Shown here: positions 55,273 through 64,000 of the stretch, piece after piece
Position numbering within the stretch: the first letter of the stretch is position 1
How the letters are laid out: every line of letters begins with the position of its first letter
Source of the DNA: Rostrohypoxylon terebratum
Taxonomy: Eukaryota; Ascomycota; Sordariomycetes; Xylariales; Hypoxylaceae
Direction: 5' to 3'
DNA length: 64,000 nucleotides
NCBI GenBank assembly: GCA_022497145.1
Contig: MU385938.1
Span: forward strand, 1 to 64,000
Notes under the pieces: model-generated
The model's input: the letters and a program-made list of their open reading frames with translations, nothing else
Database searches by the model: none
Told to the model about the DNA's origin: nothing
Program-made: the position numbers and the translations under genes

Positions 55273-57797
55273 TTACCAAAGCGATCTATCCCGCCCCTCG
55301 AACGCGAAGTTCAGCACGACACCCACGAAGAGGGCGCTGCACAGGACAGTCGGGCCTAGCCTGTCGTCATACTTGATGACTCTGCGCTCGCGGATACCCT
55401 TGCTTCGGTACAGATAAATTCCGACCGAGTAGCACAGCGACAGGATGGCTAGGAGAGTAAATATCCCCGAGACGAGGAATGAGAGTTTGGTAGGTTGGGC
55501 GCCGAAGTTGAGTAATGTGACGGCGATAGTTCCGATATAAATCGAGAATTCGAGCTTGAGACATAATTAGTAAAAGAAAAGTGAGAAGACTGAAAAGTAA
55601 GGGAAAAGCATACCCAGCTGAGATAAGTCCTCTCCGCCGCAAAGTAGACCTTAGGCTCGACTCTAACCGGCACGTAAATTCTCTTCCCCTTCGGAGCCTT
55701 GAACTTCTTAGTCTGAATCTCTTGATTACCGAAGAACATCTGGTTCCGATTGCTGCGAGGCACCGTCGAGGCCCTAGGACGCGGTATGACGCTCATCAAG
55801 ACGTTAAATGCGCCGTGGCCGACAGCATTTCCATACTTCTTAGCCAGGGCTGAGTAGTACGTCCAACCGCCAACCCGTCGTGCTTCTTCAAGCGCGTCTT
55901 CCTCGTCTACTTCGTCATCGGAGTCGTAAAGTGGGTAATCTCGGTTAGTAACTGTGCCCTCGACAGTCTGTCCCTCGATATCACCAATCACTAGTGCCTG
56001 AGCACCCCGTGATAAACCATTTCCGTTACCAGAATGACGCGCAGATCCGTTGTCGGTAGTCTCGTCATCGGCATCCGAGTCAATATCATCATCATCATCG
56101 TCATCGTCGTCTGATGTCGTGCCACTAGTATGCGAATGAGTTGGGCGGTGAATACCGAAGTTGTGTGTAACCGGCTTGCGGATGTCCACATTCATCTGCG
56201 GCATCCAGTAAGGAAGTAAGTTAATCCTGCTAGGGAAAAGGGAAGCAGTGCCGTGGATGAACTTCGAGAACTTGGGAACGGCCTCCACGAGATGGCTGGA
56301 GATGAGTTGGCGAACCCACTCCGGGGGTTCTTGTCCATGTTGGGTCTGGAGCTTTACTTCCAAGACTGCGTATGGGAAACGGACAACATCTCCAGCAGGC
56401 AATTGAGAGAACGGATAGTCGATACCGATGTCCATTCGTCGCCAATTATCGCCACATCGCTTGACGCCATCAAGATTATCTTCTCGAATCATCGTGAGTT
56501 CTGTGTCGAGGGAAATTCGAACACGAGCATCAGCCGGCAATTGGAACGCGGTTCGGTTGTAGAACGATCTGCAGACGGGCTTATACCCATTCTTCAAGAC
56601 CGAGTATTGAACCTCCTTTGCAAGCGTCTCATCTTCAGCAATAGCCTTCTCCGACTTCTTGCCATCCTTACGAGCCTTCTCAAAAAGGGCTGTTGGTAGC
56701 AGGTCACCCCTCAAATATGCGTTGACATTCTTCTCCTTCATAGCAAAACGAGCCTTGACAGACTTCTCTCCCGTCCAATCTTCTCGATGCGTCTTCCGCT
56801 CGACAAAGATGGTATCATTTTGCATACCACCATACCATCGTAGACGGATAGCCTCAGCTCCCTCGGTCTTCTTCAATCGGCCTTCGTAGAGGTCCCATTT
56901 CTCAGGGTTGTCGTAGTAGATAGAAGAGATGGCAGAATCTGCTACTTCAAATTCCTTACTGGCGTTGAAAACCAACACCGGAAGATGCTTCAGGATGATG
57001 AGTTTTAATTCGGTAACGTTGTCCGGATGCACCCAATATTTGGTCGTCTGCCGCACGAAGCTGCCCTGTGTACCACCAGCGGCGCTGTCGCCCTTGACCG
57101 GGTTTCCGCGTGTCCTGACATTGTTATACATGTTAGATAGCTTCACAACTTCGGCATCGAAATCTTCGTTGTAGAAGGGCTTGTTCTTGAGCGCGGCATC
57201 GAAGGAGGGTCGGAGGTGCCAGTTGGTCATTTTCTGTTGTGTCGGTTAGATCCTGTCAAATGCGATATATATATGTTTTGGTAAATGTTGATTAATATGA
57301 TGAACTGGGCCACAAACATCGTGCTTCTTAATTATCTTGTAAAATCCCGTATAATTCAACTGGACATATTTTGCAAGATCGTGAACGTCGGCAATGATGT
57401 CGCTGAGGTCTTCTTCAAGCAGTATAAACTCCTCCTCAGAAGGACCTTGCTCCGTCAAGCCTCGTTCGGTAACCTTAGCAACAACCTCCTTGACCTCTCT
57501 TTCGCTGACGGCTATTCGTCGTTGGATCTCCGACTGCTTAACCTTGGTCTTGGTATAGACCTTATCAAGCTCCGCGTAGAGCCTAGCGATGAATCGTTGT
57601 TCATCTTCCTCAGTCCATCTATTCTTCTGCTGGCCGTTGGCTTTTCCCTTGCCCTTCTTGTTCTTCGAGGAGTTATCTTCGGCGTCTAGAAGGGGTCCCG
57701 AAGCGGTCTTCAGCTCGCTTTTAAGTCCATCGTAATCGATATAGTACCACTGGTACTCGCGGATAATGCTCGACCGTAACTGTTCACCGAACTTCAT
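55273..57797 (-). CDS. Vacuolar transporter chaperone Vtc4, polyphosphate polymerase, 793 aa
   Basis: Three exons: 57797-57318 (160 codons), 57233-55614 (540 codons) and 55554-55273; all joins are phase 0. Vtc4 makes polyphosphate from ATP at the vacuolar membrane. The SPX domain (1-160) begins MKFGEQLRSSIIREYQWYYI and ends with FYKIIKKHD, the basic helix that senses inositol pyrophosphate. The catalytic tunnel domain has AIRLRWYGG (~287), IFVERKTH (~300), VRISLDTELTMIRED and YAVLEVKLQ, which carry the Arg, Lys and Glu of the polymerase site. A long Asp run at ~525-540 sits in a linker. The end is a DUF202-like membrane part with three hydrophobic segments, ending DRSLW. The protein is slightly longer than yeast Vtc4 (721 aa) because of the linker. 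The start is chosen at MKFGEQ because it is the conserved SPX beginning. Confidence 0.96.
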
Positions 57798-58855
57798 GAC
57801 GATCAACCCGGGCTTCGCGCGCCAGTTCTTATTACCGCCGTGTCGGGTAGAAATCCAAGAGGTTTTCCTTGTTTTCAGATCTTCAATAATTAGCATGGAG
57901 AGGCATACACACTCGGGTAGGATATCGATCTTGGTATCATCATATTAACATACGAAAATAAGTAACAGGTGGAACAGATAAGAGAAAAGGGGGGGTATCC
58001 TAACCGTCCAATGCCTGCAGGTGAACGACTCAGGTTTTATCGCTTGTGCCCCGAACGTGTGGTTACAGCCGAAATCGAACCAAAGCAGAAAAAAAGAGGG
58101 AAAAATTAATAATAAATTGCAAGGAGAAACAACGCTTGGAGAGACGGTACGGGTGACTTAAAAACTAACACGACACGACACTATCCTACGAGGTGTGGTA
58201 CGTAATAAAATACAGAGTAGGGCAGATGCTACTAGGTACAGTAGTATTATAGTATAGTACAAAATGCGCAGCAAATTGGAATCCGACTGCACGATCGATT
58301 GAGTATGTATAGATAGTTATGGGAAAGGGGAGCAAGAAAAACAGCGACAAACAATAATATACCTGGGAGGAGGATGAAGCTTAAGAAAACCCCGACCAAC
58401 GACCAACCTCGTCCTCGCGTCATGATACAGCAGTAAAAGGTTAAAAGGTACACTAGTACAAGCTAGCACAAGCTGGGACCCCACCCGCAGTCCTCCACAG
58501 TAAAAGCTTTTCAGCTGCCATTGGCCAATCAATCACGACTCAAATAGCACGTGTTAATCCAGACTCAAGCTTGAATCTTTAGCGGCTCCAGCGACATATT
58601 TAGCGTCTACAGTCGCTGAAGGAAGCTAGAAAGGCCGACGAAATACAGTTTTGTCTCGCTGGCGCACGGTACAGGGTGGAATTGGTTCCGCTTACCCCAC
58701 CATGAATTAATACTACCGTGAACCCTCGATTTTCTTTACTACCCCACCATCGACAGCTACGGTGAGAGCTTCATTCACATTGTTTACTTACTCCGTAACC
58801 CTGTACCAAGTTGCTCAATCACCACTTCTACATAAACGACATAATAGCCAGCACG
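57798..58855. promoter_or_regulatory. Bidirectional promoter region VTC4 / RMT2
   Basis: A 1058-bp interval between divergent start codons. Short ORFs only. A phosphate-responsive element would be expected for VTC4, but I did not find a clear one by eye. Confidence 0.45.
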
Positions 58856-60332
58856 ATGGCCCCCACGGCCCCCAACGACAGCATCGACGCGCGCATCCCG
58901 GCCTCCTGTCCAGCGCCGATCTCCCAGATCCTCTACCACGCCTGGCACCACGACCTCGCGGGCCTCAAGCCCCTCCTGACCGTCCCCGAGAGCGCACGTG
59001 TGCAGGAGCCGACGACGGGGGAATCGCCCCTGCACGCCGCGATCCGAGCGTGCGCGCCGGCGAACCAGGGCGAGCTCGCCGACGATGCGGCGGAGGTCGA
59101 GGAGCACGCGAAGGCCGTGGTGCATGAGCTCTTCATGAGCGGCGGGATCTGGAACGGGCTCGACGACAACGACGAGACGCCGGGCGATGTGGCCGCGCGG
59201 TTGGGTCTGAAGGGGCTGTATACGCTATGCGTCGAGGCGGGTGTGCGTGCGGAGTTGTTGTTTGGGTTGTTGGATGGGTATGAAGAGCTCGAGTCGGACG
59301 ACGGGGAGGAAGAGGAGGATGAGTCTACTAAGGAAGAAGATGGAGAGGATGAAGTAGGGAATGCGGATGCTAACGCTGAAGCTCCCGCTGAAATTGCCGC
59401 TGGGGAAGAGATCGCCGGAGAGGAGGCGCATGTCTTCGTGTCGAAGCGCGCTCAGGGACCCAATGTCAACAGTGAGGATTACCTGCGTTCGAACTTGACG
59501 TACAGCGACGGCAAGCTAGTGGATTCAGATCAGAACGGCGTAATGAGTATGTATAAGTCAATCTATTTACCCCTAATTATTCGAGGGAGTCCAATTATTG
59601 GAAGAGGCCATTTGCTAACCCCTATCCTAATTAGTGGCCTGGGAAACGTCTATCATGCGCTCTTCCGTCGATGCCCTACTTCCCGAACTTCCCACCGGCC
59701 GCAAGGTACTAAACATTGGTTTTGGTATGGGCATTATCGACTCTATGTTCGCTGAGACGAAGCCCTCAAAACACCACATCATTGAGGCGCATCCGGCCGT
59801 CTTAGAGCATATCAATGGTCCCGACTCTAAATTCGGCAAGGAGTGGGAAGCTAGTGGTCCAAGTGATGGTGCTTACAAAGTCCACGCCGGAAAGTGGCAA
59901 GACGTGGTCCCTAAGCTTTTAGAGAAAGGCGAGACATACGATGCGATCTACTTCGACACTTTTGGCGAGGATTACAATCAATTGCGTTTATTCTTCACCG
60001 AATATGTCCCTAGCTTACTTGAGGAGGAAGGCCGGTTTGGTTTCTTCAATGGTTTAGGTGCTGATCGTAAAATATGCTACGACGTCTATACACAAGTCGT
60101 TGAGATGCATCTCAGCGATGCGGGTATGGATGTTGAGTGGCAAGAGTTAGACGTGGACATGAAGGATCTGGCAAAGGAAGGCGAAGGGGAATGGAAAGAC
60201 GTCAAGAGGCGATACTGGACCTTGGACAGTAAGTCAATCCACATACTTTTTTTTTGCTTGTATTTCGCCATTTTAATAAAAAGCTGACTCGCGACAGAAT
60301 ACCGACTTCCGACCTGCACTCTTTTGGGATAA
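58856..60332 (+). CDS. Arginine N-delta-methyltransferase Rmt2, 439 aa
   Basis: Three exons: 58856-59546, 59635-60228 and 60298-60332; the join at 59546/59635 yields NGVMMAWETSIMRSS, a family signature. Rmt2 (type IV PRMT) methylates the delta nitrogen of Arg in ribosomal protein L12. The N-terminal part is ankyrin-like (ISQILYHAWHHDLAGLKPLL, SPLHAAIRA, TPGDVAARLGL), followed by a long acidic linker (EEEEDESTKEEDGEDE). The methyltransferase is of the guanidinoacetate type: VLNIGFGMGIID (~254, SAM motif I), HHIIEAHPAVLEHI (motif II acid), YDAIYFDTFGEDYNQL, FGFFNGLGADRKICYDVY, and the end LPTCTLLG. Location is cytosol or nucleus. It converges on hexokinase, with ~150 bp between stops. Confidence 0.95.
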
Positions 60333-60483
60333 CTCCGTATCACATCTTATTTCTAGTCCCGTAGCCAGACACCAATTGTTTTTCTGTTTTGTTTAGACAA
60401 CCCTCTCTATGTCTAACCTTCTAAGGGACGCGCCGTCGTTTTCTGTACATAAGCTACGCTGTCTCTTCAAATAACCCCGCTGC

Positions 60484-62913
60484 TTATTTGAAGTTTTCGG
60501 GATGCAGGATACCGGCAACGTTACCCTTCTGCACCCGCTTCAGTGTCAGGGCAGCAATAACGGCGGCACCAACACCACTTCCGTCTTCGGCAGCGAGAAT
60601 TTCTACTGGGTCCTCCTCCCTTGAGTTCTTCTTGGCCGGCCAGTCAAGAATCTCTCGGAGAGCCTGTGCGCCTCGGGCCTTGAAATGCGGGTATTTGTTA
60701 AACACGGAGCCGTCTGCGCCGACGTGGCAAGGCTGGAGGTTCTTCTTGGTGCAGATGGCGGCAACACCACAGGCCGACAATCGAGCAGCACGAGTTCCGA
60801 TGAGTTCGGCGGCTCGGCGGATTAGCTCAAGTTCGGGGCGGGTAGTGGCCAAGTGGAGCTTCTCCTGGAATAGATCTGCAGTCTCTTGCAAGTTCTCAAA
60901 CGGGTCACTGCCGAGGGTCAGCTGAATGAGCTCAAATAAATTTCATGTGATAACTCACTCCTCGATGGCCGAAAGGAATGACGAATCAAGAGTGTACGGC
61001 TTTCGGAGGTGCTTGATGTCTTGTCCCTCGAAAATGTGAACCTCCTTGTTGTCATGCAAATCGACCAAAATCAATCGGAAGATTTCACCGAGGTAAAGAC
61101 CGGCTATGCATTTCTCGAAAGCCTGCTGTCCCGGTCGAGGGGATTCCTTGTCGATAATAATGTCGTACGGAGTTCGCGGAAGGACCTTGTGCTCGTTGTC
61201 GAAAGCACCCCACTCGCAGTTGATGGCCATCGGCAAGTTCGGGTCGAGGTTTAGGTGAGCTAACTTGGGAATGGAGCCGCAGTTCTCCATGTACGCGGCA
61301 TTGCATCCAGTTCCGAAAATACATCCGATGGCCATCTTGGGGTCAGTGTAGGCAGAAGCAATGAGAGTACCAGTAGTATCATTGATCAAAGCCGACACCT
61401 TAATAGGAACTTCCTGTAATGCTGTCAATATCGTACCTAGGTATCCTATAATAATCATCCGGTGTAACACTTACCTGTGCATCCAAAGCAGCTTCTAGAA
61501 GCGGTACAACGTTGCGGCCTTCGACACCGTTGATATCGAAACCCTTTGTCCATCGTTGTAAAATACCCTCATCGATGTAGTTCTGGGTAGCAGGGTAGGA
61601 GAATGTAAAACCAAGGGGAATCTTTCCTTGGGATGCGGGAATTTCGCCGTGGTGGGTTTCAATAAATTGCTTTAAGCAATCAGCGATGTACTCCCAAAGC
61701 TCTTCAGACTCGCCAGTCTTCAGCTCCTCAGGCATGCGGTATTTGGACTGGATAATGTCGAACTCCGACTTGTTGTCTGTGAGAGTAATCTCACAAACAC
61801 GTAGATTAGTACCGCCCATATCTAGGGCCAGATAAGTGCCAGTCTCGTATCCATCTGGAAAATCCATCACCCATGTTGGGTTCATTGGCTGGTTAATAAT
61901 TAGTTAGTTTTGGATATAATTGGTATGTATATGCGCAAGTTGAGTCTGCAACTTACGATACTGCCTCCTTCAACACTCAAACCTGTCGAAAATTAGCGCA
62001 AGTTTCTTTTTTTACATAGTGATATTGATTTACCCTTTCCAAGCTCCGAAACGAAGTGTGTGGTAATTTCCTTGAGTTTTGCCTTGTCAACGGTGAACAT
62101 CTCTTCTAGCTTCTTAATCTCGGTGAGAAGATCTTTTGGCACATCGGCCATCGACCCTATGACACTTGATGTCAGCTTCGTAGATCGATTTAATTATGAA
62201 GAGTAAACAACCATTCAGCTCGTCTGGCGAGTTTCCATGGTGGTGGTGATGGTATGAACCGATCTTCGTGCCCAGACTAAGAGCCGTAGGTCTCTCTCCA
62301 GATTCCATAATGGTTGTTTACGTAGTAATGATAACCAGTATAGAATAAATCAATAATATAAAAAGTGGTAAAACAAAGGATGTTTTAAGGAAGAGAGTAG
62401 AGCATTATGAGAAGTCAAGGTTTAGGAGAGAAAAGTCTTGTGGAATATATGATCGCTTCCCATTTTGTAATTTGATAGATCAGATCGAAGCTCATATAAC
62501 ACAACACACGTAGGCTTTTTGATGAGCTCACATGGATGTTTTAGTTCGTTCTAGTGAATAGGTGTATAGGTAGTGTAAAGCATGAATGTTTGCACAATAC
62601 CCATAGTGGAAGGAGCAACTTTGCTCTTGGATGATTGATGTGTGTTACAACACACTGCTGTCTAAGTCGAATCCCATTCATCTGATTACTCGGGGAAAGA
62701 AGGTACCATGAATAACGATGTGGGTATATCCCAGTTCAACATCCCAAGTAATAACGTGTCCAAAGTCTCCGTGTTGACTTCCATCCACATGTGGTTTCAA
62801 AAAAAAAATCCACGAAAACAAGACTAGTAAAATTGAAGTTGAAATCAAACATTGAAGACAATCATATACGTACCCTTTCGGGATGGCGGCTTTCGAGGAC
62901 CAAGTCCGACCAT
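60484..62913 (-). CDS. Hexokinase, 493 aa, six exons
   Basis: Exons: 62913-62874, 62156-62034, 61982-61957, 61888-61475, 61413-60959 and 60907-60484; every join keeps frame. It phosphorylates hexoses at C6 using ATP in the cytosol. It begins MVGLGPRKPPSRKGSMADVP, the N-terminus I recall for filamentous-ascomycete hexokinase. Visible motifs: LALDMGGTNLR (phosphate 1, Asp86), FTFSYPATQ (sugar binding), LINDTTGTL (catalytic Asp213), GCIFGTGCNAAY (phosphate 2), NCEWGAFD, and near the end LAAEDGSGVGAA (adenosine). Length is standard for fungal hexokinase. Intron 1 is 717 nt, about ten times longer than the other introns, and contains a second in-phase first exon (separate entry). The short 26-nt third exon encodes part of LSVEGGSI. 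Confidence 0.95.
62212..62308 (-). other. Alternative first exon of hexokinase (candidate)
   Basis: ATG at 62308 opens 97 nt (32 codons plus one base) encoding MESGERPTALSLGTKIGSY, a run of five His, then GNSPDELN. The donor G|GTTGTT at 62212/62211 and the common acceptor at 62157 define a 55-nt intron, a typical size here. The join gives DELN-GSMADVP, in the same phase as the main first exon, and would yield a 512-aa isoform. That coincidence of phase and intron size is the evidence; expression is not shown. Confidence 0.55.
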
Positions 62914-64000
62914 TTTGATTCAGATGAAATTCTATTAATAATCCAATAAGTCTCGATAACAAAAAACGGTAATTGAAACAGTCTAGGTGTCTAAGATCAC
63001 GTCGTTAGTATAATCGACAATTTAACGATTATAAGAGAGTGAAAAAATGAAGACTAGAAAAAGATGTTGAGCAAACAATCCCGGTCGTGCCATGTGCCAA
63101 CGAATAAATAGTGAGGGCTTTCAAGGCAGTCACGGTTGTCCCGGAGCTTCGACAAATAGGAGCGAACTCGTTTCCGAATCAAGGGGACAAAAAAACTTAC
63201 TCAGCTCAGCAAAGATCTTGTCATATGTACAACCCGGAAGAGAGAAGGAAGGGCATCGTAGTAGATTGCTACTGCAGCTTAAGGTCTTTTAATGATGAGG
63301 GGAATTTTAAGCTTGATGAAAGATACCCCTCCATTCCTCAACCCACAAAATTGGATTTCAATTAGCTGATTGGCTCGTTGACATCTTTGGTAACTTTTAT
63401 TGGCTTAATCTTACACTTGGCTTGGGTTGGCTGCGTGGATCTTAACCCCGCCAAACCTTTGGAAGTTACCTCACTTGGGGCAACTACTGTATGCGCACAC
63501 TGCGTCTTGGCAGTGGGCGCGGATCTGTAAGTACATGCGTATCTCCGTACTAGGTACTGATAGGTAGCTTCTCTGCTTGCCATCTTCCAAGTTGTAGTAC
63601 CTGATTCGAACGCCTTCCAACAATTTCGTGTCATTACACAGATGACCATTGATATTTCCTTCATTTGATATTCCTCTTTCAAAAGTGGATCGTAACAGCG
63701 GTGTGCTCAGCTCACTTTTAAGGTTGAGTTCATAAGCCCAGAACGCAATCCATCCGTTCGGGATGATAGGTGATTCGAGAAGGATTTATAGGTGTACATG
63801 TGTAAGTGCACATGCGTGTAAGTAAATGCAAGTACCTACCTGCCTACGTGTGATATACGCCAGCTGCGGACATCCAGGGATGCTGTCTAGAATCAGGATG
63901 GAAGTCCGTAAAAGGTACTAGATAAATGTATCAAGCCCCTTATGACATTGGCTAAGACGACTCCCTTCCAGACACCCCGCACACTGACATCGAAAGTTTG
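62914..64000. other. Window end, no gene recognised
   Basis: Upstream flank of hexokinase, then AT-rich DNA with ORFs up to 106 codons lacking family features. Confidence 0.5.

Overview
This is nuclear DNA of a filamentous ascomycete (Pezizomycotina). The gene content fits Sordariomycetes best, but that placement is an inference from remembered family resemblances, not a search. The evidence is short GT-AG introns of about 50-100 nt inside compact genes, a TACTAAC-type branch site in several introns, an intron-containing tRNA, CT-rich leaders, and families typical of filamentous fungi (2EXR, DUF3500, ABC-A transporter, VTC4, RMT2, ankyrin-subtilisin proteins). I see no transposon, rRNA, CRISPR array, viral gene or recognisable biosynthetic cluster. 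Most exon joins were read by hand from splice sites and frame continuity, and all internal joins given below keep the reading frame.

Layout. 1-8 kb: an unrecognised 237-aa protein (-), an alpha/beta hydrolase (-), a doubtful small membrane ORF (-), a possibly mitochondrial 176-aa protein (+), and the divergent pair BUD23 (-) / SVP26 (+). 11-18 kb: a 1623-aa ABC-A full transporter (+) facing a short-chain dehydrogenase (-). 18.7 kb: an intron-containing tRNA-Val(CAC). 20.6-23.2 kb: a pyrimidine tract, three consecutive hairpins, then a PRA1-family gene whose end overlaps a long ORF with no ATG in the -1 frame. 23.8-29 kb: an unknown membrane-anchored protein (-), a J-domain protein (+) and a thioredoxin-PITH protein (+). 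29-38.8 kb: gene-poor, with a 2EXR protein (+) and a DUF3500 protein (-). 38.8-45.5 kb: the intronless 1792-aa SWR1 remodeller (-), divergent from a complex I NDUFB8-type subunit (+). 46-50 kb: a six-exon conserved fungal protein (+) and a 306-aa unknown (-). 51-53.5 kb: an ankyrin plus subtilisin-like (S8) protein with a damaged 5' end. 54.2 kb: a small secreted protein. 55-63 kb: VTC4 (-) divergent from RMT2 (+), which converges on hexokinase (-).

Most of the window is ordinary housekeeping: ribosome maturation (BUD23), translation-linked methylation (RMT2), ER-Golgi traffic (SVP26, PRA1), chromatin (SWR1), respiration (NDUFB8), polyphosphate (VTC4) and glycolysis (hexokinase). The parts most worth a second look are (i) the ankyrin-S8 locus, with an in-frame TAG inside an ankyrin repeat and an altered oxyanion position; (ii) a second first exon for hexokinase that splices in phase to the same exon 2; (iii) the structured segment upstream of PRA1; and (iv) the -1 frame ORF that overlaps the PRA1 stop.
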